DNA of 64,000 nt from assembly GCA_963682025.1 (NCBI GenBank), contig OY821519.1:252948116-253012115 (forward strand). The letters run 5' to 3'. A program made the position numbers and the translations under genes. A model generated the notes under the pieces. The model ran no database searches, was not told the DNA's origin, and saw only the letters and a list, made by a program, of their open reading frames with translations. Below, piece after piece: positions 23,401 through 34,372 of the stretch. Each line of letters starts with the position of its first letter. Position 1 is the stretch's first letter. The DNA comes from Cordilura impudica. Lineage: Eukaryota > Arthropoda > Insecta > Diptera > Scathophagidae.

Positions 23401-25265
23401 TTTACCGTTTTCAACGGTCTGCTCCAGATGGGTTTAAATTAAAAAGAAATGAATACTGGGTATTTCGAAAATTAATGCAATAAAAAAATTGTCAAGGAAT
23501 GGCAAGTATTAAGTAGTCCCCAAAAAATAAGGTATACTTGTACAAGTTCGTATACATATTTAAGAAGTTACGAACTTTCTAAGGTATAACTTATGTTATG
23601 ATTTGTGTATATTTTCTTAAGCAAATATTAAGCATTATACACTTTTGAAACTGAAAACTCAATTTTAAACAAAAGTACGACTTGCTGCTGGTGTTATTAG
23701 CATTAGTTGGCTTAAAAACTTGGAAATAAAAGTAGAAGCAAGAAGAAACTTTAAATCGAGAAGAAAGTCATTGATATTAAAGATACTGGGGCCTTCGTTT
23801 CTTTTCATAGACAATATAGACTTTTTGTAGCATACCGCCAGTGTCGTTTCGTTACAGTAAGTTTATTATTTTATTATCCAAGCACAAATTTTTTTCTCAC
23901 ATATGAATTGCTTTTGTATTAACAGAATTTCTGTTATGGCAGTCGAATAGTATAACTTTTACAAATCAACAATAACAAAAACTTTCGGACTGTTACACAG
24001 TCCAAATATAATTTAATTTTAAAGTTAATTGCTTTTCTTTTTTGACAATTATTTATTTTAATTACTTATTTATTGAGTTTTTTTATTAAAACAGTGATGT
24101 TTTTTTAATAGAAATAATTTATTTCTATTTGAAAAATGTATTACATTGTAAGACAATTTTCGAATTGTACAGTGCAATAGAATATTGATAGCGATGGTAA
24201 AATGTAGCCAACAGTTCCCCAGAAACAGAATTCCGCATTGATTATGATTTCAATGAAAAGTTTTAATGGCTTAAACATGTTTAGAATATAACTGCAAAAT
24301 AATGGAAAAAATAATATATATATATATATATGTTGATGGGCATTATAAGGATGAGCAAGCACCACTGTTTAGAAAGACCATATTCTGGCTAACAAATGTG
24401 TATTTGCCATTACCAACTGAGGATATAATTGACGATTTATCTTTCAAGAGGCTGAAAATCAACCCATTTAAAGTAAACTGAGTAACCTAAAAAGTTACCA
24501 TGCCACAATAGAAAACATCCTTGCTAAATTAAGAGTGTTCCTCGCAAATAAAACATGATATCCTTATATTTACCCCCCCTCCCCCCAAGAAAGAACTCCT
24601 AAATCTATTTTAATTCAGGCTATTATATTTTTCCTTTACATTCAGTTATACTTACATATGTTTGACTTAACTATAACTAATTTCATTACTTAATTAATAC
24701 TTATGAAAATATTTACACAGACTCTTATGTGGCAGCATTAGTTATAATAAATCTACATATTTAAGGCATCATGAAAGAAAACAAATCCTTTATTAAAATA
24801 TATATTTACGAGCTCTGTTCATAACAATGTGAATTTAGTTTGGTTCCAAAAACCTCACAAAACCACACCAAAGATGTGCACAAGAAAAAATTGGCAGGCT
24901 GAAGTTGCAAATACCAGCAGCAAAAGAAGGCAATGAAAATAAAATGATGGTACATCAGTCTTAACCAAAAAAAAAAGAAGAACATTTACTATATCTTTGT
25001 CAAAAGGCATCAAAGTGGAGGCTCTGATGTTTTTATTCCGAAAGAGTAGACACAGGCAAAATCCATAAAACACACACACATACGACAACATACATATAAT
25101 GGAATGGATGTTCGTCTAACAATATCCTTGGTTTGAGAATTAGACAGACATACACAACCATACAGGATATTTAAAGTTTAATTTCCTATATTCATTAGGC
25201 TGCCTCTTATTGTTATTGGTAATAAACGGCTTTCTCCAATTATGGCCAAAGAGTGAGATTTTTAT
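23401..25265. other. Single-copy-looking DNA, no gene recognised
   Basis: About 1.9 kb with no match elsewhere in the window. It includes a TA run at 24316-24331, a C-tract interrupted by one T at 24573-24586 (striking in such A/T-rich DNA), and a cacaca run near 25071. Minus-strand frames at 24141-24365 and 24855-25091 have no recognisable domain. Possible host intron or intergenic DNA. Confidence 0.45.
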
Positions 25266-25270
25266 AATGA

Positions 25271-25430
25271 ATTACATTACATTAGATTACATTACATTAC
25301 ATTACATTACATTAAATTACATTACATTACATTAGTTTACATTACATTATATTATACATTACATTATATTATATTAAATTACATTATATTTCATTACATT
25401 TCATTACACTACATTGCATTACTTTAAGTC
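25271..25430 (+). repeat. ATTAC pentanucleotide microsatellite
   Basis: A run of attac units (attacattacattacattac type), perfect in the first part and decaying rightwards into attatatt and atttcattac variants. It lies next to the left flank of the Jockey-type LINE insertion. Confidence 0.9.
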
Positions 25431-25478
25431 AAGATTTGCATCAAGATTTGATATAATATCTGTGGTCATAAGCAATAA

Positions 25479-25653
25479 CCGCCTAACTCGAGAAAAATTG
25501 CTTTTTATATAACGACTTAGGTCAGAATATTTGTATTAATATCTTTTTAAAAAACAGTGTTACATAATTGGGGATTTCACGTAAATATAAAGCGTTTTTT
25601 GTAGAATATGATAGCATACATAACTCAAATCGTTCTTAAGTCGGGTTAGGCGG
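25479..25653. mobile_element. 175-bp inverted-repeat element (TAA target duplication)
   Basis: Ends are CCGCCTAACTCGAG and, reverse-complemented, CCGCCTAACCCGAC. Both sides are flanked by TAA (25476-25478 and 25654-25656). Removing it restores continuity of the LINE upstream of the RT motif. It has no coding capacity. A 3-bp TAA/TTA duplication fits PIF/Harbinger-type non-autonomous elements, but the family is inferred from the duplication alone. Confidence 0.75.
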
Positions 25654-25655
25654 TA

Positions 25656-26990
25656 AGTGAGACCCAAGATATTAAGCATCAATTTGGGTTTCGTCATACT
25701 CATGGAACTCCGGAACAGTGTCACCGAGTTATTAATGAGATAATCAACACATTTGAAAGAAAACTGTATTGTTCAGCTGTATTTTTAGATGTTAAACAAG
25801 CTTTTGACAGAGTTTGGCATCAAGGACTACTTTACAAACTTAAAACCCTTTTACCAACTCCAATATATTTAATTCTTAAATTATATTTAAATGAAAGAAC
25901 ATTTTTCGTAAAAGTCGATGGTGAGGAATCTGAAATATGCACAATAAATGCAGGGGTACCACAAGGTAGTGTTTTGGGCTCGATTTCATATACAATATAT
26001 ACACCAGACATGCCTGTTACACAAAACGTCACAATTGCGACATACGCAGATGATACAGCCATAATTGCATCAAATGAATGCCCAATAATAGCATCTTCAT
26101 TAGTTCAAAGTGAACTAAATCTATTACAAGAATGGTTCATGAAATGGAAAATTACAATAAATACTGATAAATCGGTTCAAGTCAAGTTCACTTTACGCAA
26201 AAATGCATGCCTATCACTTAACATTAACAACGCTCAAATACCTAAATCCGATAGCGTAAAATATTTGGGTATACATCTTGATAAAAGATTAACCTGGAAA
26301 AACCATGTCTAAGCGAAACGAGAACATTTAAATATCAAAACCAAAAAACTTTACTGGCTACTAGGCCCAAAATCAGAATTAAGTCTGGAAAACAAAGTTA
26401 AAATCTATAAAGCGATGGATATACGGCCTACAATTATGGGGCACTACAAGCAACTCTAATGTTGAGATTCTACAATGATACCAATCCAAAACTTTACGAC
26501 TCATTACTTCTGCTCCTTGGTATGTGACCAACAAACATATTCACGAAGATCTTAGAATTTCTTATATTAAAGATGAAATTAACAGATTTAGTTGTAGATA
26601 TTTAGTAAGGCTTAAGGTGCGTTCAGACTACGCAAATATTTGACCAAATAAACGTAACCCCTAATTTTATGAAGGTTTTATTCAATCTTACATGATATAT
26701 AAAAGACAAAATTAAGTTATGTTTTATTACATTAGTAATATTTAATATATTTAACTATATTCTATATCATATATTGTATAACTTAATGAAAATTATACAA
26801 GGAAAATTATACATTATTTAGGGGTTACGTTTATTTGGTCAAATATTTGCGTAGTCTGAACGCACCTTTAGTAACCATTCAAATCCACTATCAATTATTC
26901 TATTAGATGAATCTTAAGAAGTTAAAAGGCTAAAAAGGTTTCATGTTTTAAACGTACCATACAGAAAATAGAATTTGTTATTATAAAATA
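25656..26990 (+). pseudogene. Jockey-type reverse transcriptase, truncated
   Basis: A continuous frame from about 25656 to 26312 carries the RT blocks in order: HQFGFRHTHGTPEQ, FLDVKQAFDRVWHQGLL (catalytic Asp in the first acidic motif), NAGVPQGSVLG, then YADDTAII (catalytic Asp pair) at about 26043-26066, and KYLGIHLDKRLTWKNHV. The frame then breaks. Shifted frames give YGLQLWGTTSNSNVEILQ, TLRLITSAPWYVTNKHIH and DEINRFSCRYLVRL, which match the C-terminal region of Jockey elements. The usual LGP(x)LY is LGSISY here. Endonuclease and ORF1 are absent because of 5' truncation. Confidence 0.88.
26615..26867. mobile_element. 253-bp inverted-repeat element with perfect 50-bp ends
   Basis: Positions 26615-26664 are the exact reverse complement of 26818-26867 (start AGGTGCGTTCAGACTACGCA). 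TTA flanks both ends (26612-26614 and 26868-26870). The element splits the Jockey C-terminal frame between VRL and the SNHSNPLSIILLDES segment, which joins when it is removed. No open frame. The TTA duplication suggests a PIF/Harbinger-like non-autonomous element. The perfect arms point to a recent insertion. Confidence 0.9.
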
Positions 26991-27179
26991 TATAATTATG
27001 TAAATATAAATACTAAATTTTGTCGTAATAAAAACAAAAAATAAATTACGTTGTTAGGCTTAATGAAGTTTAATAATATAGGTTAAGTATCAGTAGTACT
27101 TATATAATTTACTTATTATTGCAAAATAGATTGTAAATAAAAATTTTTAATTAAAAAAAAAAAATCAAGATTTGATATA

Positions 27180-27859
27180 GATAATTTATAACATTAAACT
27201 ATGATTTATGTCATTATTTACTATATAATATTAAGCCATGACTGAATATAATATTAAACCCTGATTATTACCAAGATTTAATATTTTTTTTATAAAACTT
27301 TGTTTTATGCCAAGATTTGATAAATATTTAGCCACGATTTGAAATAAGATTTAATTAGACGTTGATTACAATCAAGATCTCAACATATTATTTCACAAAA
27401 TATTTGTGTCAAGATTTTGGCATACTATTAAGCCATGATTTTAATCAAAATTTTAAAACATAACCAGCCATGAATAATAATCAATATTTAGTATACTATT
27501 AAGCCGCAATTTAATCCATTATTTGGCGACAATTATAATCAGGCTAATGAGTAAGTATATGATCCTATTAGGAGAACATAGATTTGTTATAAAAAAAAAT
27601 TGTAAGATTTATAACTCCTTAGAATTTTTTTCTCGAAAAAATGGCTGAGTATCTGTTAATTAATTAAAAATATGGGATAAATTTCAAATCTCTCTCTCTC
27701 TCTCTCTCTCTAGAAACAAAAATAAAATAATTATTTAAAATAGTGTTTAACTTCGTATCTTACTAAAGGCAGAAAAAAAACACATTAGAGGTCCGTCGAA
27801 TCTCATTGCATTTATCGTTATCAGATTCAGAAAACTTTGCCCTTGTTTATTTTCTATTG
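27180..27859. other. A/T-rich DNA with irregular catgattt/caagattt motif
   Basis: Short motifs such as aagccatgattt, ccaagattta and aatcaagat recur at irregular spacing through about 27160-27540 (and at 25428-25450, before the LINE), so the LINE landed in an old degenerate tandem repeat. A (TC)n microsatellite lies at 27690-27711. No gene seen. Confidence 0.5.
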
Positions 27860-29640
27860 AACTAATTATATTTTTCTCAACTATATCATATCAATATAAA
27901 TGAATTTTATGAGACATCAAGAAATTGATCGATTGATCGGGTAAAATTTTATATAATCCTCAGACCTTAATCGAAAATTTTCGCTTTCATTAACAAAAAC
28001 ATTACCAAAAAGGAAATAAATAACCAATTATGGCAAGCCCGGCATGATTCTAAACTCTCATTCTCTTATTCCTTATTAATTTTTATTTCTTTTTCTTTAT
28101 TAATTATATTTTTATATCAGTCAAATCCTTCATACCAATATAAATGAATTTTATTAAATATATAAATATTAATGGATTATACCAGCCTAAAGAATAGGGC
28201 AAAATTTTATATAAAACCTTGGCTTAAATTGAGAATTATTATAGCTTTGATCAACAACAAAGCGGATTTTGCACATTGACATGAACTTATTATAAACTCT
28301 CATTCTCATTATTTTATCTAAATCCCCTATATTTTACTGTTTCCGTTTCCAAGTTAGGATTTCCTTTTCCTCTTATTCTCTATCAATTACTTTTAATTTT
28401 ATTTTTTTATTCAACCTTCTCGCTCTAATAAATTCCATTTCCACTTATAACTCTCTTTCACATTCAAATTAAGTACATAACTAAGAGATATGCGTTACAC
28501 GTTCTCTTACCTTTTTTTATTAAATTATTTAAACTATATTTTTTTATATATAAGGATTTTTTTCTTCTTCACCCCCTTTAAATATGGTAGCTTTTTTTTA
28601 TTTGGCTTCCTAATTTTTCTTTTATTTTTCCAATTTTGAAACGCTGTTGTATTATTGCAATTACAAATTATCTCTCCACTATGTAAGAAAACTTATTTGG
28701 GCTACTCTTATTTAAACTCATTTCTCATTGCATATATGATGGCTATTAACTTCTGAACTTTGCCATTTTTCTCTTAAATATTTATATATTTTTCTCACAA
28801 CTGCAAACAACAACTTCTATGAACACTCTCTTATTTATTGAGAGAAAGGAACGATAGAAAAAACGGCGACTGGCACGCAGTCGCATATACACAAAATATT
28901 TGCCATACATTTTTGATACATTAAAAATAAACTTTTTAGGGAAATTTTTACTGAAAACCATTTCATAACATTCAAGTACATTCTTATGTATGTGAATATA
29001 TTTTAGTTGTCTTTGGTATTAAATAACAAAATGGTAAAATTAAAAAAATATATATGAACAAATAAATATTATGAACAAATCAACAGAACCGTAACAAAAC
29101 TAAGTAAAAACTAAATTGTGCAAGAAAATAAAAAAAGACTTATAATTGTGGACTAGTTTTACTTCGTTAAAAATATAATGTAAACGGAGCAGGAAATAAG
29201 AGTTGCGTATATTTTTGATGTGTAAACATCTATACGCGCACGGCGGTAAATTTCTAATTCACAATGCAATAACAAAAACAGCGTAATATGTGAGCGTAAG
29301 ATCTTACGCGTAACACGCATTAAGACAAATCGGTGTGACACGATTGTTTGGTGAAATAATTATGATATGTAATAAGCTTTTTGTCGCTGTTTTCCGCATT
29401 TTATTTATTACTAGATGTTTACACATCTCCCCTGTGATCGGACTAACATGATATTTTTTATATTTATTTGCAAAAGCTTTTAAAAAACAATGCCAGATGT
29501 TAATATAATTCAATTCGAAATGAAAGGGTTGAAATTGTGAAATATTCAGAAAATTTCACCAGTAAGAATTTTCCGAAATAAGTTAGAAAAAAAATATAAG
29601 CTATTTAAAAAAACAAATATTTTTTTAAATCAATTAATTA
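27860..29640 (-). repeat. RepB copy 1, reverse orientation, diverged
   Basis: Contains repeated 240-280-bp subunits with landmarks caatataaatgaatttta, taaactctcattctc and ctaaatcccctatatttt, followed by ggaacgatagaaaaaacggc, cgcagtcgcat, aataaactttttagggaaat and taaacggagcaggaaataag. This is the same order as in the other RepB copies at 31206-32520 (same orientation) and 36287-37420 (opposite). It is the most diverged copy and is interrupted by RepE at 29205-29460. No coding sequence was recognised. Minus frames at 29159-29513 lie across the RepE insertion. Confidence 0.65.
29205..29460. mobile_element. RepE copy 1, short element with 16-bp inverted repeats
   Basis: GATGTGTAAACATCTA (29217-29232) is inverted at 29412-29427. 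The sequence around and between the arms matches 51914-52305: tatacgcgca and cggtaaatttct on the left, tgtgatcggact and acatgat on the right. In RepB it separates sequence that is contiguous in other copies, which supports insertion. The true ends lie somewhat outside the 16-bp arms and I cannot fix the target duplication. Confidence 0.7.
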
Positions 29641-29643
29641 ATA

Positions 29644-31205
29644 TAGTATATCTCATAATTGTAAGGTCATTTGTTTTTTTTTTTTTAATCTTCTCTTAAA
29701 ATATTTCTCCAATCGCTTATTACTCTTGGAAAGACTAATTCGTTTTTGCATGTGCTCTTAACTAATGTCTAATGGAATATGTTAAAGGTTGTTATTGTTG
29801 TATTTTTGGAAATATTCCGTTATTTCATGTTTCATAATTGTAAGGTCATTCTAAGAAAATGTAACAAAAATTGGCCAGTAGTGAATTAATGTTGAGAGTG
29901 ATTGGTCTTGTAGGAAAGGATTTTTTTTTCTACTGACATTGAGAATGGTCAAATTTTCGCTTATAAAGATGAAAAACTATCTTTACGTGAAATTTATCGA
30001 ACATTAGGAAGAACTTTCTGTGTAGTCCAAAACTTTTTGAATCATCGAGTCAATTATGGTAAAAACAAAAGACGAATAAAACTTTCAGAATGAGATATAA
30101 CGCACCTTATGCGTTTGGCGAGTCATTCCTTTTACAGCCTTAAGTCTATGCGACAAAAAAGTGAAGTAACGGTTTCAAAGTCCACGATATATCGGGTTAT
30201 TTCGAGTAATAAAAATATATTTTACTCCCAAAGTAAACCAGTACCACGATCATTGCCCCGCCATATATCGGCAAGACTTCAATTTGCCCGCGAAAACATG
30301 AGTGCCAATTGGGAACAGGTAAGACATTAATATTTTTTTTTTTTTGTTTTAAGTGCACTAATAACAAAAGAATTTTATTTTAGGTTACATTTTCAGATGA
30401 AAAAAATGGAAATTGGATGGCCCCGATGGATATCGTGGCTACTGGCGAGACTTGAGAAAATCACCCATTAACTTCTCTAGAAAATTTTGGTAGTGGCTCA
30501 CTTATGGTCTGGGGAGCAATATTTGCAGATGGATTGCTGGAAATGCCTTTCGTTTCATGTAGAATGAATAGCATCGATTATGTCTCCACTCTGAAAATGA
30601 GTTTAATGCCGTTCGTAGCTCGAAACCCCACAAAAAAAATTCATATATCAGCAGCACAACGCCGCAATCCACAACAGTATATATACGAAAAATTGGTTTG
30701 TATCAACAAATATAGATGTTATGAATTGGCCAGCGTGTTTTCCCGATGTCAATCCTATGGAAAATGTGTGGGGATTTTACCACGTCGTGCTTATGCCGAA
30801 AACCGTCAATTTGATGACTTAATTTCAGTAAAAACAGTGATTTTGGAACAATGGGACAAAATTATTCCAAATATCATAACAAATTTAGTTCAAAATATGA
30901 CAAATAGGGTTTTTAGTTTAATTCAAAATAAAAGTGGCCAAATTTGCTAAAAAAAAAAACTTAATTAAATATTATTAAATTGAGTTTTATTTAAAAACTA
31001 AATAAAGTAACCTTATAATTGTGAAACACTGAACAGTAGGTTAAGTAAAAAAAAAGACCACAACAACAAAAAATTATATAAGTTTTTCACTATTTAAAAG
31101 CACATGCAAAGATCAATTATTCTTTCCAAGAGTACAAAACGATCCGAGCAATATTTTAAGAGAAAATTGTAAAAACAAGTGACCTTATAATTATGAGACA
31201 TACTA
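29644..31205 (+). mobile_element. Tc1-like transposon with long IR/DR-type termini
   Basis: Flanked by TA on both sides (29642-29643, 31206-31207). The left arm (29644-29852) and right arm (31005-31205) are imperfect inverted repeats of about 200 bp. Each carries two direct copies of a 20-odd-bp site: the outer site contains TCTCATAATTGTAAGGTCA and the inner site contains TTTCATAATTGTAAGGTCA on the left, with matching versions on the right. This is the IR/DR arrangement known from Sleeping Beauty-type Tc1 elements. The interior encodes a decayed transposase with an intron. Its length (1562 bp) is normal for the family. Confidence 0.92.
29940..30949 (+). pseudogene. Tc1-like transposase with a 65-bp intron, inactivated
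   Basis: The N-terminus reads TDIENGQIFAYKDEKLSLRE, a helix-turn-helix domain, then a TGA after KRRIKLSE (likely a former Arg codon). It continues to ARENMSANWEQ at 30318. A GT-AG intron at 30319-30383 joins NWEQ to VTFSDEK, which holds the first catalytic Asp. Next come GSGSLMVWGAIF and SCRMNSIDYVSTLK. After a frameshift the second block reads [10 protein letters not shown], where QQDNA is expected, so the second catalytic Asp is His. [11 protein letters not shown] keeps the final acidic residue. Another frameshift precedes the C-terminus, which ends FSLIQNKSGQIC. Minos also has an intron, but its termini differ. Confidence 0.88.
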
Positions 31206-32520
31206 TATAAATATAATGATTTTTATGAAACATTACAAATTGATAGATCATAAACTCAAGGAAGCGGAGAATAATTTATGTTATCCCCTGTCACAAATTG
31301 AAAATATTTTGTTGCAAAAAATCTTTAAAAATATGATATATACGTAAATTAGGCAACTTTAAATGAACATTATCTATATTCTCACTCTCTTATTAACACT
31401 CCATTTGTTGAGCAGTTTTTCTAAATCCAATATATTCAAATTGTTTCCTTTTCCGTATTGCCATTTCCCCTTCCTTTTAATTATTTTATGTTAACATGCC
31501 ACAAGTTGAAAATGTTTTCTAGCAAAAAAAATAAAGGGTACATACGCATCTTATGCAAGTTTGAAATTAACCTAATCTAAACTCTCACGCTCATATTATC
31601 GTTGTATTTATTGAATACTTTATTTAAATCCCATATATTTCAATGTTTCCTTTCTGTATTGCTATTTCCCCTTCCGTTTAAATATTTTAAGTACCACTCA
31701 TTCCCTACCATATACAATTAATTTGAGTAGTGTTATTCATCCATCTGTTTTTAATAAATAACATTTCCACTTCTGGTAACACACTTTCCCATACAAAAAA
31801 AAAACATAAGCATTTGTAACAAATTCTCTTACCTTTCATAAATTTTTTTCTTCGTTTAGTATTTCTTGAGAATTTTGCATATACATAAACTCTCTTTTAT
31901 TTCTCTTGTTAACGAACGATAGAAAAAAACTACAACGACCGTCACGCAAACGCATATTGTATGTATACATACATATTTTACTAAGATTTTTCAATACTTT
32001 TTCACACATTTAGAATAAACTTTTCAAAGAAATTTTTATTGATAAATATTTCACAACACTTCAACTAAATTTTTGTGCAAAAATATTTGAATTTTCTTTA
32101 TTATTAAAAAACAAAATGGTGGAATTTTGTATAAAAAAAATTGTAATATTCACCGATCAACCGTACCGCACGGAAACTTAGTAAGAACTAAATTATGTAA
32201 GCAAATAAAAAAGAGTTAAAGTTGTAATTCGTTAAAAAAAAAAACAATTGTAAACGAAGGAGGAAAGGAGAGCGATACGAGCCTATTTTTAATATTTATT
32301 TGAAAAAGCTTTTACACAACTAAATCAATAGTATAATGATGCCCAACTAGTGGGAGTAAACTATTACGATAAATTAAACGCTTCTTTTTAATTTAATTAT
32401 TAATTTAAAATTAGAAACCAAATTTGCCCGTATTCTTAAATACAAGTATTATGAATACGTTGGAAATTAACTAGGCTGAAGATAAAATGTTTTTTAATAT
32501 ATTCTAAGACAAAAATGTTA
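31206..32520 (-). repeat. RepB copy 2, reverse orientation
   Basis: Reads in reverse as the sequence at 36440-37420: gaagcggagaataatttatg, the tandem subunit around tctatattctcactctc, aacgaacgatagaaaaaaac, cgaccgtcacgcaaacgcat, ttctttattattaaaaaaca, aaacgaaggaggaaaggaga, aaaaagcttttacac, then ggaaattaactaggctgaag. It has an extra segment near 32395-32440 (aaattagaaaccaaatttgc) that is shared with the 41700-42290 copy but absent from the duplicated pair, so two RepB subtypes exist here. Confidence 0.8.
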
Positions 32521-32696
32521 GCACATTTGTTTAAAAGGGAAACTGATCTGCATTCAGCACGAGTAGGATTTTACCAATTTTTAAATTTAATGGATTAATT
32601 TTAAATATGGTTACATATTAATTTATTTAACAATATATAAAATGTTTTAAATTAATTATTAAATGTTTATGTTCCTCTCTTTATAATCAGTCTATC

Positions 32697-33026
32697 CTAC
32701 TTGACTAAAAAATAATCAAAGTTTTGGACTTTCTGGATTTCAGCAACCAAATTGAAAAGGTCATTATCGCAATATATTGGAGCATAAAATGGAATATATT
32801 TAAACATGTTACATATACAATGTATTAAAAAATACTTATTGCTGCTAATTATATTCTCTAGACTTGTTCTAAACTTCATAAATGAGTTCGTATTGATTCC
32901 TGAGCTATAAATAAATGGAATCTCAATAGTTGTGTGAGCTTCGATATCAAATTCTTTAATATAGTTTAACATTTCTATATTTCTACCTATAAAATATTTA
33001 GAAAGAAAAATTAGGTTGACATACAT
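32697..33026 (-). CDS. Unidentified 109-residue open frame
   Basis: An ATG-started frame of 109 residues with more balanced composition than other frames here (Asn, Ile, Phe and Tyr rich, six Cys or Met-type residues, few homopolymer runs). I recognise no domain, signal peptide or membrane segment. It lies just outside RepB copy 2 on the same strand, upstream of the RepB end in transcription sense, so it could be the C-terminal remnant of a protein from a larger RepB-related element. It could equally be chance. No second copy of the frame is visible beside the other RepB copies. Confidence 0.25.
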   Translation of the reverse strand: MYVNLIFLSKYFIGRNIEMLNYIKEFDIEAHTTIEIPFIYSSGINTNSFMKFRTSLENIISSNKYFLIHCICNMFKYIPFYAPIYCDNDLFNLVAEIQKVQNFDYFLVK

Positions 33027-33411
33027 ATATACAATTTCACATCAACTTAAGATATGATTATTAACGCAATAGACTAGATATGATTAAAATTCTTAGAGCC
33101 AGATTGGTACATACCAAATTAACACACACCTTTATAAACTCATTAACTAGTCCCCCAACCTGTGGATATCCCCCAAGCCTAGGTTTTGTGTTTTACATAT
33201 CCTCTCTGATTGCATATTATTTTGCGATATTAATCCCATATTCTTATTATCTTCTCCGTGAACCCATTAATTAATTATATCACAAATAAAAATATATTTA
33301 ACCAACTTTAAATGTACTATGCAAATATTTTGTAAATATATTCTGTAACCAAAATTTAGATATAACCATCAAATAAACGTAAGGCCTTATCGCCATAACA
33401 TCAAATAATAT
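33027..33411. other. Unassigned DNA
   Basis: A frame at 33080-33274 (plus) has a hydrophobic C-terminal half but no known motif. The sequence includes C-rich patches (tcccccaacctg) unusual for the window. No repeat partner was found. Confidence 0.4.
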
Positions 33412-34010
33412 CTATGTATGTATAAAACAGTTGCATGGGTGATCATCATCGCCCAGTCCAAACCCTTCCATCCAGAAGCTTAGAATTGGGACTGTAGGTT
33501 CCCTTGTGTGCGGAAAGAACCGCAAAGAAGTAATTTTTAGAAATTCATACATTAAGAGGGTAGAAACGGCCAAAAAGGGGAATCTGGTGTGTAGATTCCA
33601 TCCAAGAAGCAAACATTGACTCACGCTTAATTTGTTCGAAGTTCGGCCATTTAAGGGGCCATTTTTGTATACAGGCTCCACTGAATACGTGGGCATCAGT
33701 AAAGAATGAATTTATTGCTAATTCTGACGTCTAGGAGAGGAAAACGGTCAAAAGAGGGAAAAAGTTTACATTTGGTATTTTCTAAACGAACGAATATAAA
33801 ATATATAATTTGTGGATTCCACTAGAGACAGAAACATCAGATGAGAGGGAAACTTTTAAGTTGGCTAAAAGTGGCCCGTAAGTGTAAAAGGGTACGTTTT
33901 TAAATCTTCTTTACAAAGTATTTTAGTAATATGAAATTTGATATGTAGATTCCACCAGAGACGCAAACATCGGCCAAGAAGACATTTTTTTTAATTCGAG
34001 CCTTTAGTGT
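33412..34010 (+). repeat. Degenerate long-period tandem repeat (gattcca...aaacatc)
   Basis: The motif gattccaccagagacgcaaa recurs in variant form at 33594, 33673, 33815 and 33948, each time after a variant of gagggtagaaacggccaaaa-type sequence. Spacing is irregular (about 79, 142 and 133 bp), so the units have decayed by indel. The minus-strand frame at 33412-33696 crosses unit boundaries and is not supported as a gene. Confidence 0.55.
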
Positions 34011-34011
34011 T

Positions 34012-34372
34012 TATTTTTGGAGTACTGATTAATGGATGTAATGACTGAGGTCTATTTTATAATATGGATCTTGTGGCAATTTAAGTCGATCTCATAGGGG
34101 TAGAATGGGGACTAAGTCTGAACATGCACGCATTTTCACCAATTTCAACAGCGTTCGTCCTATATTCATATTCGAAATGTATTCATATTTGCGACCAGTA
34201 TGTTGATTACGAGGCTTACACAGGCGGACGGTCGGGCAAACAGATGAAAAGTGATTCAGAGTCGATCGGTATAATAAAATATGGATCTAGGTCATATATA
34301 TTTTTGGTAGCTACAAACATCGGCACAAGGTCGTTATACCCTATATGACTAAATGGTCAGAGTATAATCATA
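34012..34372 (-). repeat. RepA copy 4, partial, reverse orientation
   Basis: Matches RepA copy 3 from ggagtactgattaatggatg through caatttaagtcgatctcata, tgcacgcattttcaccaatt and ggtagctacaaacatcggca to gttataccctatatgact. Its right-hand portion is duplicated at 37705-38000, as part of the larger direct duplication. The plus frame at 34124-34348 is not a gene. Confidence 0.75.

Larger units (their letters stand above)
25441..27179 (+). mobile_element. 5'-truncated Jockey-type LINE with flanking 15-bp duplication
   Basis: TCAAGATTTGATATA occurs at 25441-25455 and again at 27165-27179 directly after an A-rich tail, as expected for a target-site duplication made by target-primed reverse transcription. 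The body begins in the reverse-transcriptase domain (5' truncation), continues through the C-terminal region and a 3' untranslated region, and ends in poly-A. Two short inverted-repeat elements are inserted in it (25479-25653 and 26615-26867). Caution: caagattt-like motifs recur downstream in the host DNA, so the 15-bp match is supportive but not unique. Confidence 0.82.

Noticed and set aside
25832..26062. 76-codon minus-strand frame
   Set aside because: It is the antisense shadow of the Jockey-type reverse transcriptase.
33080..33274. Possible membrane protein fragment
   Set aside because: The hydrophobic tail is short and A/T-driven. No homologue, second exon or conserved start could be supported.
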